NCBI GenBank assembly: GCA_002938315.1
Contig: PTLL01000010.1
Coordinates: forward strand, 1 to 47,702
Direction: 5' to 3'
Length of the DNA: 47,702 nucleotides
Source of the DNA: Alphaproteobacteria bacterium MarineAlpha3_Bin2
Lineage (GTDB): Bacteria; Pseudomonadota; Alphaproteobacteria; Rhodospirillales; Casp-alpha2
Below, piece after piece: positions 36,318 to 45,355 of this stretch. The position numbers and the translations under genes are program-made. The notes below the pieces were generated by a model, which saw nothing but the letters and a program-made list of their open reading frames with translations, made no database searches and was not told the origin of the DNA. Position 1 is the stretch's first letter; each line of letters starts with the position of its first letter.

Positions 36318-38693
36318 ATGCCGAAGCCCGCCCATATCTCCCGCCAAATCTGGGACATGAAATATCGCCTCAAGGGCGCCGACGGCCATCCCGTCGATAA
36401 AACCATGTCTGACACCTTCCGGCGCGTCGCCGCCGCCTTGGCCGAACCCGAAAAAGACAAAGCGCTTTGGCAACAACGGTTCGCCGACGCTATGGACGAT
36501 TTCAATTTCCTGCCGGCTGGCCGCATTCTCGCCGGCGCCGGGTCAGACCGCCGGGTGACGCTGTTCAACTGTTTCGTCATGGGTGATATCCCCGACGACA
36601 TGAGCGGTATATTCGAGCACCTGAAGGAAGCGGCCCTGACCATGCAGCAGGGCGGCGGCATTGGGTACGATTTCTCGACGCTTAGGCCCAAGGGCGCGCC
36701 GGTGCACCGTGTCGGCGCCGATGCCTCGGGGCCGTTGAGCTTCATGGATGTCTGGGATGCCATGTGCCGCACCATCATGAGTGCCGGGACGAGGCGTGGC
36801 GCCATGATGGGGGTGATGCGTTGCGACCACCCCGATATCGAGGCCTTTATCGAAGCCAAGCGCGAACCGGGGAAACTGCGTATGTTCAACCTGTCGGTGC
36901 TGGTTACCGACGCCTTCATGCAGGCGGTTCAGGAAGACGGCGCCTGGGAGCTGAAATTCGACGGCGTTGCCTATCGAAGCCTGCCGGCCCGGGATTTGTG
37001 GGACGCCATTATGCGCGCCACCTATGCCTATGCGGAGCCGGGGGTGATCTTCATCGATCGCATCAATGCTAAGAACAACCTGCATTATTGCGAAACCATC
37101 CACGCCACCAATCCCTGCGGCGAACAACCGCTGCCGCCCTATGGCGCCTGTTTGCTGGGGTCGGTCAATCTGGCCAAGCTGGTCGAAACCCCGTTTACCG
37201 ATGACGCCCGTCTCGACGTCGCCAAGCTGGAAACCCTGGTCGCTACTGCGGTGCGAATGATGGACAACACCATCGATGTTTCCAATTTCCCGTTGCCGGA
37301 ACAACAAAGCGAGGCCAAGGCCAAGCGCCGTATCGGCCTCGGCGTTACCGGGCTGGCCGATGCCCTGATCATGGCCGGCGCACGTTATGGCGGCGGGACA
37401 GCGGTTCAGTTGACGGAAAACTGGATGCGGACGATCCAGCGCGCTGCCTACATGGCGTCGGTGGATCTGGCCCGTGAAAAAGGGCCCTTCCCATTGTTCG
37501 ACAAGGACCAGTTCCTGGCCGGAGAGACTATTGCCGGGCTTGATCTCGATGTCCGCGACGCCATCGCCGAACACGGCATCCGCAATGCACTGCTGACGTC
37601 GATCGCGCCGACGGGGACGATCTCGCTGCTCGCCGATAACGTCTCCTCGGGGCTGGAACCGGTGTTCAGCTTCAAATATTCCCGCCACGTGTTGCTGCCC
37701 GACGGTGCCCGGCGGGAAGAAACCGTTACCGATTACGCCTACCGCCTATACCGTTCCCTGTTCGGCGACGACGCCACCCTGACCGATGCCTTCGTCGATG
37801 CGCAAGAGTTGTCGCCCAACGATCATCTGGTCATGCAGGCGGCGGTGCAGAAGTATATCGACAGCTCGATTTCAAAAACCATCAATTGCCCGGAAGGCAT
37901 CTCCTTTGACGCCTTTAAGGATATTTATGCGCAGGCCTTCGATCTCGGTTGCAAGGGCTGCACCACCTATCGGCCCAATGACATCACCGGCGCCGTGTTG
38001 GAGGTCAAGGGCGGCGACCGCCAATCGGAACCTGAATTGCCGCTGGAAAGCCCGGTGATCACAGAAACACCGAAAGACCTGGGCGATGCCGGCCCGGTGA
38101 CGCGCCTGTTCCAGCCACTGGACCGGCCCGAGAATTTGGAAGGGCAGACCTATAAGGTGCGCTGGCCGGAAAGCGACCACGCCATTTACATAACCCTCAA
38201 CGACATCCTCGACGATCAGGGCCGGATCCGCCCGTTTGAGATTTTCATCAACTCCAAGAACACCGAACACTACGCCTGGACGGTTGCGTTGACGCGGATG
38301 ATCTCGGCGGTGTTCCGGCGCGGCGGCGATGTGTCGTTCGTGGTCGAGGAATTAAAAGCCGTGTTCGATCCGCGCGGCGGCCAATGGATGGGCGGGAAAT
38401 ATGTACCGTCACTGTTGGCGGCCATCGGCAGCGTCATCGAACAGCACATGATCGCCACCGGGTTCTTATCCGGCTCGGGCGAACTGGCCACCGTCGATGA
38501 GGCCCGGGAACTCAATGTTGCCGCCCTCGGCGGGGGTGGCGGTGGTTCCGGCGGCGGTTCCGATACGGAGGGGCGACAGGCAAACCTGGACGCGATCCCG
38601 TTCCGCCAGTGCCCGAAATGCGGCCAGGCCAGCCTTGTCCGCGAAGAAGGCTGCGACAACTGCAAATCCTGCGGTTATTCCAAGTGTAGTTAG
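36318..38693 (+). CDS. nrdJ: Vitamin B12-dependent ribonucleotide reductase (class II)
   Basis: NrdJ reduces ribonucleotides to deoxyribonucleotides using adenosylcobalamin to make the thiyl radical. The 791-residue protein shows RVTLFNCFVMGDIPDD near residue 76, QGGGIGYDFSTLRPKG, SAGTRRGAMMGVMRCDHPDIEAF near 155, the catalytic loop HATNPCGEQPLPPYGACLLGSVNLAK near 265, APTGTISLLADNVSSGLEPVF, and CPEGISFDAF then LGCKGCTTYRPN near 515. A Gly-rich linker leads to a C-terminal zinc-ribbon tail, CPKCGQ ... CDNCKSCGYSKCS. No N-terminal ATP cone is visible. ATG 36318 follows GGAAG; the upstream open frame runs through the leader and is not coding. Confidence 0.97.
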   Translation: MPKPAHISRQIWDMKYRLKGADGHPVDKTMSDTFRRVAAALAEPEKDKALWQQRFADAMDDFNFLPAGRILAGAGSDRRVTLFNCFVMGDIPDDMSGIFEHLKEAALTMQQGGGIGYDFSTLRPKGAPVHRVGADASGPLSFMDVWDAMCRTIMSAGTRRGAMMGVMRCDHPDIEAFIEAKREPGKLRMFNLSVLVTDAFMQAVQEDGAWELKFDGVAYRSLPARDLWDAIMRATYAYAEPGVIFIDRINAKNNLHYCETIHATNPCGEQPLPPYGACLLGSVNLAKLVETPFTDDARLDVAKLETLVATAVRMMDNTIDVSNFPLPEQQSEAKAKRRIGLGVTGLADALIMAGARYGGGTAVQLTENWMRTIQRAAYMASVDLAREKGPFPLFDKDQFLAGETIAGLDLDVRDAIAEHGIRNALLTSIAPTGTISLLADNVSSGLEPVFSFKYSRHVLLPDGARREETVTDYAYRLYRSLFGDDATLTDAFVDAQELSPNDHLVMQAAVQKYIDSSISKTINCPEGISFDAFKDIYAQAFDLGCKGCTTYRPNDITGAVLEVKGGDRQSEPELPLESPVITETPKDLGDAGPVTRLFQPLDRPENLEGQTYKVRWPESDHAIYITLNDILDDQGRIRPFEIFINSKNTEHYAWTVALTRMISAVFRRGGDVSFVVEELKAVFDPRGGQWMGGKYVPSLLAAIGSVIEQHMIATGFLSGSGELATVDEARELNVAALGGGGGGSGGGSDTEGRQANLDAIPFRQCPKCGQASLVREEGCDNCKSCGYSKCS

Positions 38694-38738
38694 AGCAAAT
38701 CCTGAGCGGATGGCTACATCCGCGACGACGAATTTGCG
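38694..38738 (+). repeat. Two-stem intergenic element, copy A
   Basis: Starting directly after the nrdJ TAG, GCAAAT (38695-38700) pairs with ATTTGC (38732-38737) as the outer stem. Inside, GCGGATG (38706-38712) pairs with CATCCGC (38717-38723) with loop GCTA. The 3' side has a GACGACGA bulge. The same element occurs at 45992-46036 on the other strand, with a changed but still perfect inner stem. Confidence 0.85.
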
Positions 38739-38741
38739 TAT

Positions 38742-38766
38742 AAAAAAAGGCCTAAGCCGAAGCCTT
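38742..38766 (-). terminator. Hairpin terminator of chaC
   Basis: Read on the minus strand, AAGGC (38762-38766) pairs with GCCTT (38747-38751) around a 10-nt loop containing the chaC stop codon, and a run of T follows (A-tract at 38742-38748 on the plus strand). Confidence 0.55.
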
Positions 38767-39288
38767 CTCGGCCAGCTTAACGAGGCGGTGCAGCGGCGCG
38801 TCGGCGATGCCGAGTTCGTCCAGGTGGTGGAGCGTGTTTTGCAGGTAATTCAGGCAATGCCCGCGCTTGCCGCGGCCCTGCAGGATAAACTTGACGGCGT
38901 CTTGGTCGTCCAGCCGGCCGGTGTATTGTTGGTGACGGCGATCGGCGATGAAGGCATAGGCGGTGACGTTCTCGGAAGGCAGCCGCACCGGCAGCCATTT
39001 CGGCAGATAGACGCTGTTCATCATTTCGCGGTCGTGCAGGTAGCCGAGCACACTTGCGGCATTTTTTCTGGCCACCTTTAGGGCCAGGCCCCGGCACGAG
39101 CCGCCCCGGTCCAGCCCAAATACCAGGCCGGGAACCTCGGGGGTTCCCCGGTGTTTGAAGGAATAGAGGCAAAGCGCCCGGTGGTAACCCTTGAGCAACG
39201 CCGGTTGCGTGTCTGTGTGTGGAAAATCGGGCCGCCACATCAAGGACCCGTAACCAAAAATCCAGATGTCACCTTTGGGAATTTCCAA
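38752..39288 (-). CDS. chaC: Glutathione-specific gamma-glutamylcyclotransferase (ChaC type)
   Basis: ChaC degrades glutathione to 5-oxoproline and Cys-Gly in the cytosol. The 178-residue protein has the family start IWIFGYGSLMWRPDFP (substrate loop YGSL), RALCLYSFKHRGTPEVPGLVFGLDRGG near residue 35, LHDREMMNSVYLPKWLPVRL, AYAFIADRRHQQYTG, and GHCLNYLQNTLHHLDELGI near 142. No ATG fits; the TTG at 39288 has GAGG about 8 nt upstream. It is convergent with nrdJ across the two-stem element. Confidence 0.93.
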   Translation of the reverse strand: MEIPKGDIWIFGYGSLMWRPDFPHTDTQPALLKGYHRALCLYSFKHRGTPEVPGLVFGLDRGGSCRGLALKVARKNAASVLGYLHDREMMNSVYLPKWLPVRLPSENVTAYAFIADRRHQQYTGRLDDQDAVKFILQGRGKRGHCLNYLQNTLHHLDELGIADAPLHRLVKLAEKASA

Positions 39289-39399
39289 GGGAGTGCCTCG
39301 TTAAGAAAGGAAAGTACCGCGCTGATGAAAACTAAACCACAAAATCGGGACCCGGCCAATGTCCCTTCTTCCCGGGACCGGAACGGATTATAAAGACGA

Positions 39400-40419
39400 A
39401 TGTCGAGGCAACAAAAACGCGGCTTATTGACCATCGCCGCCATCGGCGTGGTCGCCGCCGTCTATGGCATTTTCTGGAATTTTCTGGCCGGGCAATACCG
39501 GGACGGCATCGAACAATGGGCGGCCGCGCGCCGCGCCGAAGGCGTTGAGGTCGGGTTCTCTTCGTTGCGGGTCGTTGGCTTCCCGTTAAAGCTGGAGGCG
39601 TTGCTGTCCAACCCCGCCCTTTCGGGATCCGATGGCACCAGGACCTGGGCTTGGCGAGGTCCCTTGATGTTATTGCAGGTGAGGCCGTGGTCGCCGAACC
39701 GGGCAAGGGTACGGGCCCCTGGACGCCACCGGATCACGGTCATGGGGGGCGCCAAGCCGTTGGACCTTGCCGTAGATGCTGGGACCTTAAATGTGATGTT
39801 GCGGTTTCAAAACGGCCGACCGGAAAATGCCACGGTTTCGGCGCGAAACATAAAAATTAACGAAGCAAAGATTGGCCGGATCGCCAGTCTGGTCCGGGTT
39901 GAACTGATGGCCAATCAGTCGGGCCACATTCATTTTACAGCCAACACGATTACCTATCCGGTTGCCCCAGTGCCCGGCCTTGGGCTGAAGACAGCGCGGC
40001 TGGGTTTCAAAGCCCAGGTGTCGGGGGGGTTGCCGTTGGAACATGACGCCGAAACCATGGCCCAATGGCGGGACGATGGCGGCACCTTGGAAGTCAGCCA
40101 AATGATCATCAACCATGGACCATTGGATTTGGACGGTGACGGCACCGGCTCCCTTGACGGCATCCTGCAGCCGATCGGCGCCTTTTCCCTTCGTGTTCAG
40201 GGCGGCAAACAAGCCGTGGACCGGCTTGAGGGCGCCGGGCTGATAAAACCGCGGGCGGCGGCGCTGATGAAAGCCGTGCTTGATACCTTAGCCAAATCGC
40301 AAGGGTCTAAGGACGGGACAAAATTCAACGTTCCCCTCAGCATTCAGGACGGCAAGTTTTACATCGGCCCCTTGGTGGTGGCCAAAGTGCCGATGGTCCA
40401 CTGGCCGTCTGGATCGTGA
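39400..40419 (+). CDS. DUF2125 domain protein
   Basis: The 339-residue protein has an N-terminal membrane or uncleaved signal segment (LLTIAAIGVVAAVYGIFWNFLAG) followed by the DUF2125 domain: RRAEGVEVGFSSLRVVGFPLKLEALLSNPAL near residue 45, a beta-rich middle, and a C-terminal DGKFYIGPLVVAKVPMVHW. It is probably a periplasmic beta-rich protein of the alphaproteobacterial envelope; function unknown. Its TGA overlaps the yqgE ATG (TGATG), so the two are coupled. Confidence 0.9.
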   Translation: MSRQQKRGLLTIAAIGVVAAVYGIFWNFLAGQYRDGIEQWAAARRAEGVEVGFSSLRVVGFPLKLEALLSNPALSGSDGTRTWAWRGPLMLLQVRPWSPNRARVRAPGRHRITVMGGAKPLDLAVDAGTLNVMLRFQNGRPENATVSARNIKINEAKIGRIASLVRVELMANQSGHIHFTANTITYPVAPVPGLGLKTARLGFKAQVSGGLPLEHDAETMAQWRDDGGTLEVSQMIINHGPLDLDGDGTGSLDGILQPIGAFSLRVQGGKQAVDRLEGAGLIKPRAAALMKAVLDTLAKSQGSKDGTKFNVPLSIQDGKFYIGPLVVAKVPMVHWPSGS

Positions 40420-41030
40420 TGCGCCGGCCTTACAATTTGGTGGCGGGCCTGGTGGCGTTGTTCGTTATGGTGGCAGGCCCCGGCGCCGGTTTTACTCAGG
40501 AGCCAACGTCATTTCTGGTCGGCAAGCTTCTGGTGGCGGCCCCCAAAATGGACGACCCCCGGTTCGCCAAGACCGTGATCTACATGGTTAAACACAACCC
40601 GTCCGGCGCCTTTGGGTTGATTATCAACAGGGCTTTTGGGGCCGGTTCGATGAAGGAATTTTTAAAAGGATTCGATATTGACGCCAGTGCCGTCGAAGGA
40701 GATATCCGCCTTCATTATGGCGGTCCGGTGTCGCCGGCGGTGGGATTTGTTCTCCACACCGCCGATTTCAATGGTCCCGACACCCAGGTCGTCAACGACA
40801 AAATGGCGCTGACCACGGAAAAGAGCGTGCTGAAGGCGATTGCCGAAGGACAGGGTCCCCGCCGCCGACTGTTCGCGTTCGGCTACGCCGGTTGGGGCGC
40901 GGGGCAATTGGAAGGTGAAATCGCGAGAGGTGACTGGTTCAACGTCCCGGCGGATGAACAACTGATTTTCGATGAGGACCTGAAGACTAAATGGTCCCGG
41001 GCCTCTGACAAGGTCAGGGTGAGGCTATAG
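40419..41030 (+). CDS. YqgE/AlgH (UPF0301) family protein with signal peptide
   Basis: The 203-residue protein has a UPF0301 domain: FLVGKLLVAAPKMDDPRFAKTVIYMVKHNPSGAFGLIINR near residue 33, LHYGGPVSPAVGFVLHT near 95, and FAFGYAGWGAGQLEGEIARGDWF near 150. Most members are cytosolic. Here a clear signal-like stretch precedes the domain (LVAGLVALFVMVAGPGAGFTQ, cut near FTQ-EP), suggesting export. ATG 40419 is chosen; a GTG at 40416 is equivalent. It is coupled to the DUF2125 gene, also predicted to be exported, and convergent with tyrC. Confidence 0.92.
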   Translation: MRRPYNLVAGLVALFVMVAGPGAGFTQEPTSFLVGKLLVAAPKMDDPRFAKTVIYMVKHNPSGAFGLIINRAFGAGSMKEFLKGFDIDASAVEGDIRLHYGGPVSPAVGFVLHTADFNGPDTQVVNDKMALTTEKSVLKAIAEGQGPRRRLFAFGYAGWGAGQLEGEIARGDWFNVPADEQLIFDEDLKTKWSRASDKVRVRL

Positions 41031-41037
41031 GGAGGGT

Positions 41038-41934
41038 CTAGTCCTGCTTGGCGTCGATGACGCCGCTGCGGATGGCCCTGGTACGGGTGAAGGTTTCCTC
41101 CAATTTATCGGCCTCACCGCGACGGATAGCGCGCTGAATTGCCGTCAGGTCCTCGGTAAAACGTCCGAGGATATCGAGGATCGCCTCCTTATTTGATAGG
41201 CAGACGTCGCGCCACATAATCGGGTCGGATGCCGCCAGCCGGGTGAAATCTCTAAATCCGCCGGCGGAAAATTTGACCACCTCCCCTTGCAGGTGGTCCT
41301 CTAGGCCGGTCGCCGTATCGACAATGGTATAGGCGACCAATTGCGGCAGGTGGGACGTAATGGCCAGCACTTGGTCATGATGCCTTGCCTCCATGATCTC
41401 GACGAAGCTTCCGGCCCGCCGCCACAATTCGGCCACTGCTTCGATGGCGGCATTATCGGTGTCTGCCTCGGGCGTCAGGATCGCCCAGCGGCCTTCGAAC
41501 AGTTCGGCAAACCCGGCCTCAGGACCGGAATGTTCGGTGCCGGCAACGGGATGGCCGGGAACAAGGTGGACGCCTTCGGGCAGGTGTGGGCGGACATCGT
41601 CTATGACAGACTGTTTGCAGCTACCGACGTCGGTGACGATGGCGCCGGATTTAAGCGCCGGGCCAATCGCTTCGGCGATGGCGGCATAGGCGCGGACTGG
41701 CACGCACAGAATGACCAGATCGGCATCCGTGACGGCTTCGACGGCATCTAGGCTGACACTGTCGGCCAGACCCAGTTCCTGGATTTTATCCAGGGTTCCT
41801 TGGGTTCGGGCGGAAACGGCAATATGATCGGTTAATCCATCACGCCGAAACAGACGTGCCAGGGAGGAACCGATCAGGCCAGCGCCGATCAGGGCAATGC
41901 GTGGGAACAAGATATTGTTGCCGGGGCTGCTCAT
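41038..41934 (-). CDS. tyrC: Prephenate/arogenate dehydrogenase
   Basis: The TyrA-family enzyme (298 residues) oxidatively decarboxylates prephenate or arogenate on the way to tyrosine. It has the NAD(P) fold IALIGAGLIGSSLARLFRRDGL, VILCVPVRAYAAIAEAIGPALKSGAIVTDVGSCKQ near residue 75, and the active-site HLVPGHPVAGTEHSGPEAG near 122, then ARHHDQVLAITSHLPQLVAYTIVD near 182. Whether it prefers prephenate or arogenate cannot be read with certainty, so the symbol follows common alphaproteobacterial usage. It is the last of chorismate mutase-hisC-tyrC, 9 nt after hisC. Confidence 0.93.
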   Translation of the reverse strand: MSSPGNNILFPRIALIGAGLIGSSLARLFRRDGLTDHIAVSARTQGTLDKIQELGLADSVSLDAVEAVTDADLVILCVPVRAYAAIAEAIGPALKSGAIVTDVGSCKQSVIDDVRPHLPEGVHLVPGHPVAGTEHSGPEAGFAELFEGRWAILTPEADTDNAAIEAVAELWRRAGSFVEIMEARHHDQVLAITSHLPQLVAYTIVDTATGLEDHLQGEVVKFSAGGFRDFTRLAASDPIMWRDVCLSNKEAILDILGRFTEDLTAIQRAIRRGEADKLEETFTRTRAIRSGVIDAKQD

Positions 41935-41943
41935 GGTGTCAGG

Positions 41944-43041
41944 CTACTCCAGAAATTCTGTCAAGGCGCCAATAACGGCGTGCATTTCGTCTTCCCGTCC
42001 GATGGTAATACGTAAGCAGTCGTCCAGCCCATAAGACTTCATGGCTCTGACGATAATGCCACGGTCCTTAAGGAACCTATCGGCGGCTTCGGCGGCGTTT
42101 TCATTGCGACCGCGTGCGTCGGGAAACCGGGCCAACACGAAATTTCCGGCGCTGGCAGGCACGTCTAGTCCAAGGCCGAGAAGCTGCTTGCGGGTCCAGG
42201 CCAGCCATTGGTCATTATGGGCCCGCGCTTTATCGGTGAACGGCACATCCGCCAACGCCGCCAGGCCCGCCGCCATGGCCGGGGCGCTGACGTTGAATGG
42301 GCCGCGAATACGGTTGAGAACGCCAGCGATGTCGGCGGGACAATAGGCCCAGCCGAGCCGGGCACCGCCGAGTCCGTAGATTTTCGAAAACGTGCGCGTC
42401 ATCACCACATTGGCGGCGGCATCGACAAGATCGATACCGGGGCTGTAATCGTCACGGGTGGCGTATTCCGCGTAAGCCGCGTCAATTACAAGAATAACGT
42501 CGTCTCTGAGTTCCTGTCGCAGTCGCTTCATTTCATCGCCGGAAAGGTAGGTTCCCGTCGGATTATTGGGGTTGGCCAAGAACAAAAGGCGCGTGTTGTC
42601 ACTGACCCGTTGCAATAATGAATCCACATGCGATGTCAGTTCAACCTCTGGCGCCGAAACCGGAGCGGCGCCGACGATTTGAGCGGCGATGGGGTACATC
42701 AAGAACCCGTGTTCGCTGTATAGCACCTCGTCACCCTGCCCGGCGTAGGCCAGGCACAACAGGCTGATCAATTCATCAGAACCGGCGCCGCAGACGATCT
42801 TCGCCGCATCCAGGCCGTGACGCACCCCGATGGCTTCGCGCAACGCACCGGCGCCGCCATCGGGGTAGCGGTGCAGATTGCCTGCGGCTTGGCGGTAGGC
42901 CTCCTGGGCCTTAGGGCTGGGTCCAAAGGCACCTTCGTTGCTGGATAGCTTGATTACTTGATCGCGCCCGTCGAGTTCGGATTCGCCACCCACATAAGCA
43001 TCAATGGCCATAATTCCGGGCTTAGGGGCCGGATCGCTCAT
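41944..43041 (-). CDS. hisC: Histidinol-phosphate (or aromatic) aminotransferase
   Basis: A class I/II PLP aminotransferase of 365 residues. It shows KLSSNEGAFGPSP near residue 26, NLHRYPDGGAGALREAIGVRHG, CGAGSDELISLLCLAY near 84, LANPNNPTGTYLS near 158, VIDAAYAEYA near 185, and the PLP-lysine region TRTFSKIYGLGGARLGW near 218. HisC acts in histidine synthesis, and HisC paralogues in this position between chorismate mutase and tyrC often also transaminate prephenate or aromatic keto acids. Its ATG overlaps the chorismate mutase TGA (ATGA). Confidence 0.95.
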   Translation of the reverse strand: MSDPAPKPGIMAIDAYVGGESELDGRDQVIKLSSNEGAFGPSPKAQEAYRQAAGNLHRYPDGGAGALREAIGVRHGLDAAKIVCGAGSDELISLLCLAYAGQGDEVLYSEHGFLMYPIAAQIVGAAPVSAPEVELTSHVDSLLQRVSDNTRLLFLANPNNPTGTYLSGDEMKRLRQELRDDVILVIDAAYAEYATRDDYSPGIDLVDAAANVVMTRTFSKIYGLGGARLGWAYCPADIAGVLNRIRGPFNVSAPAMAAGLAALADVPFTDKARAHNDQWLAWTRKQLLGLGLDVPASAGNFVLARFPDARGRNENAAEAADRFLKDRGIIVRAMKSYGLDDCLRITIGREDEMHAVIGALTEFLE

Positions 43042-43943
43042 GATCCTTGCTCCGGGGTGGAATCGGAAAGGGTATCGGTTTCCAAATCGGCCTTATTTAA
43101 CGGCATTGCATAACCACCCAAGTGTACGACACTATTAATGTGCGGACCCAATCCGTCCTTTAGGTGCCGCATGCCGGGGCCATCGCTGTCGAGGAAATCG
43201 TCAACCTCAACAAGATAGATCCAAGCGGCGGGAGGGTTGGGGTCGTGCCATAGCTGATTGAAGACGGCGGATACGCCAACTTGGGAAAGGGCTTTATCGA
43301 TGGCACCAAAGCCGACGTCTTCTTCGGCATTAATGCCCAGGAACGAATGATCGCGGCCTGATTCTTCCTGGCGGACGCTACAGATAACCAGTGCCTCAGG
43401 ACCTATATTCCTTTTGCTGTCGGCGGGAATAAACGGAAGGCGGGCGATGATACGGGGCATATCCGGGGCTTCGGATACCATTAGAGGCCACCAGCGTTCT
43501 TCATCATCGGGCCGTGGCAAGGGCAAAATTCCCACCGTTGCAACCTGATCGCGCACCGCTTCGACGACGCTACGAGCCGATACGTGCCGGGTCATCGGGG
43601 TGAATGAACCATATTGACTCCGGGCCAGATCCCAGTATTCGGATCCATCATCAGACCCTGAAACGGCGACGGAAAACGGTCCTTCAAAACGCAGCGTGGC
43701 GACGATTAATTCGCGCCAAATCCGTCCCAGTTCGCGTTTCGGAAAGGCGCCGGCATGACGCTCCATCAGGCGATAAAGGATTTTGGCCTCTCGGGCGGGC
43801 CGGATTTTGATGTTGTCGCCGCGTTTGGCATTACGAACCCTTTCGACCACGCGGGTTCGCTCCATGATCAGGTCATGGATGGAATCGTCGATGATGTCGA
43901 TCTCCTGGCGCAACGCCTGGAGCTTGTCTTGATCGTTAGCCAT
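43038..43943 (-). CDS. Chorismate mutase with degenerate C-terminal P-protein-like region
   Basis: Residues 1-90 form an AroQ chorismate mutase: LQALRQEIDIIDDSIHDLIMERTRVVERVRNAK with the active-site Arg, then RPAREAKILYRLMERHAGAFPKRELGRIWRELI. It converts chorismate to prephenate. The remaining 200 residues are laid out like the prephenate dehydratase plus ACT part of a P-protein (SQYGSFTPMTRHVSARSVVEAV, then an ACT-like part ending IYLVEVDDF near 255). I do not find the dehydratase Thr-Arg-Phe motif, so the second half may be regulatory only. It heads the chorismate mutase-hisC-tyrC operon, divergent from metX. Confidence 0.85.
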   Translation of the reverse strand: MANDQDKLQALRQEIDIIDDSIHDLIMERTRVVERVRNAKRGDNIKIRPAREAKILYRLMERHAGAFPKRELGRIWRELIVATLRFEGPFSVAVSGSDDGSEYWDLARSQYGSFTPMTRHVSARSVVEAVRDQVATVGILPLPRPDDEERWWPLMVSEAPDMPRIIARLPFIPADSKRNIGPEALVICSVRQEESGRDHSFLGINAEEDVGFGAIDKALSQVGVSAVFNQLWHDPNPPAAWIYLVEVDDFLDSDGPGMRHLKDGLGPHINSVVHLGGYAMPLNKADLETDTLSDSTPEQGS

Positions 43944-44161
43944 GGCGTACGCCTGCCAATTTCCAAAATTATGGTTATTCCCCGCTTCATAGCCTTAAGC
44001 AGGATTAACGAAAGCACGGGAAAGCGGGCCTAGTGATAATGGCATGATGCGGTAAAATCAAAGAAAACATTGACACTTCGCAGCCTGACTCCTAGCTATG
44101 AAGCCGTTTTCAGGGCCCTGTAAAATACCGTAACGATTGCGCGGATGAAGTGAATTTAGTC

Positions 44162-45355
44162 ATGACCACTGGAAAAAGTCATAGCCAAGACCCATCCGAC
44201 GGTGCAACGGAGCCTCAAGTTCTGCCCGGCCATCATCTGCGACTTGGCGTCGATAAACCGCTGGCGTTGGACTGCGGCATGAAAATTTCCGATTTCCCCG
44301 TTTCTTATCAGGCTTATGGGGAATTAAACGAGGATAAATCCAACGCCATTTTAGTCTGCCACGCGTTGACCGGTGACCAGTTCCTGGCCGAGCCGCACCC
44401 GCTGACCGGCAAAGAGGGCTGGTGGGAAAATATGGTGGGGCCGGGGAAGGCCATCGACACCGGGCGGTATTTCGTGATCTGCGTCAATATCCTCGGCGGC
44501 TGCATGGGAACCATCGGCCCACGAGATATTAATCCCGAAACGGGAACCCCCTGGGGACTCGATTTTCCGGTGATCACGATTGCCGACATGGTTCGGTGCC
44601 AGGCGTTGGTGATTGACCATTTGGGCATCGAGAAACTGTTTTCGGTGATCGGCGGTTCCATGGGCGGCATGCAGGCGCTGGAATGGGCCTCCATGTATCC
44701 GGACCGTTTATGGACGGCGATCCCAATCGCGTCGGCAGCGCTGCATACGGCCCAGAACATCGCCTTTCACGAAGTCGGCCGCCAAGCCATTATGGCGGAT
44801 CCCGATTGGTGCGGCGGCGATTACCTGAACCAGGGCAAAAAGCCCGTCAAGGGGCTAGCCGTGGCGCGCATGGCCGCCCACATCACTTACCTGTCGGATC
44901 AGGCGTTGCATCGTAAATTCGGGCGCCGTTTGCAGGAACGGGATACCTTGGCCTATGGGTTTGATGCCGATTTTCAGGTCGAAAGCTACCTTCGCCACCA
45001 GGGCATTACCTTCGTCGACCGGTTCGACGCAAATTCGTATCTCTATATCACCCGGGCGATGGATTATTTCGACCTGGCGGCGAAACACGGCGGCGAATTG
45101 GCCAATGCCTTTAAGGACTCGAAGGTTCGTTTTTGTGTAATTTCGTTTACCGGCGACTGGCTGTATACGACCGAGGGAAACCGCCGCATCGTTCACGCCT
45201 TGAATTCGGTTGCCGCCAACGTCAGTTTCGCGGAAATCGAATCGGATCAGGGGCACGATGCCTTTTTGCTGGACGAGCCTGATTTCGAAAGGGTGTTGAA
45301 GGGGTTTCTGGACGGCGCTGAAGAAATCCGGGCCGCCGAGACCGGGCAAGACTAA
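44162..45355 (+). CDS. metX: Homoserine O-acetyltransferase
   Basis: An alpha/beta-hydrolase-fold enzyme that acylates homoserine in methionine synthesis. It shows [31 protein letters not shown] near residue 45, [34 protein letters not shown] near 85, the nucleophile elbow [15 protein letters not shown] near 164, and C-terminal [12 protein letters not shown] with the catalytic His. The length from ATG 44162 is 397; a GTG at 44150 adds four residues. It is coupled to metW by TAATG. TTGACA at 44070-44075 may be a -35 element. I see no SAM riboswitch in the leader. Confidence 0.96.
   Translation: MTTGKSHSQDPSDGATEPQVLPGHHLRLGVDKPLALDCGMKISDFPVSYQAYGELNEDKSNAILVCHALTGDQFLAEPHPLTGKEGWWENMVGPGKAIDTGRYFVICVNILGGCMGTIGPRDINPETGTPWGLDFPVITIADMVRCQALVIDHLGIEKLFSVIGGSMGGMQALEWASMYPDRLWTAIPIASAALHTAQNIAFHEVGRQAIMADPDWCGGDYLNQGKKPVKGLAVARMAAHITYLSDQALHRKFGRRLQERDTLAYGFDADFQVESYLRHQGITFVDRFDANSYLYITRAMDYFDLAAKHGGELANAFKDSKVRFCVISFTGDWLYTTEGNRRIVHALNSVAANVSFAEIESDQGHDAFLLDEPDFERVLKGFLDGAEEIRAAETGQD

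Noticed and set aside
43944-44161. SAM-II or similar riboswitch upstream of metX
   Set aside because: I could not find the conserved loop sequences of known SAM riboswitches near the metX start.
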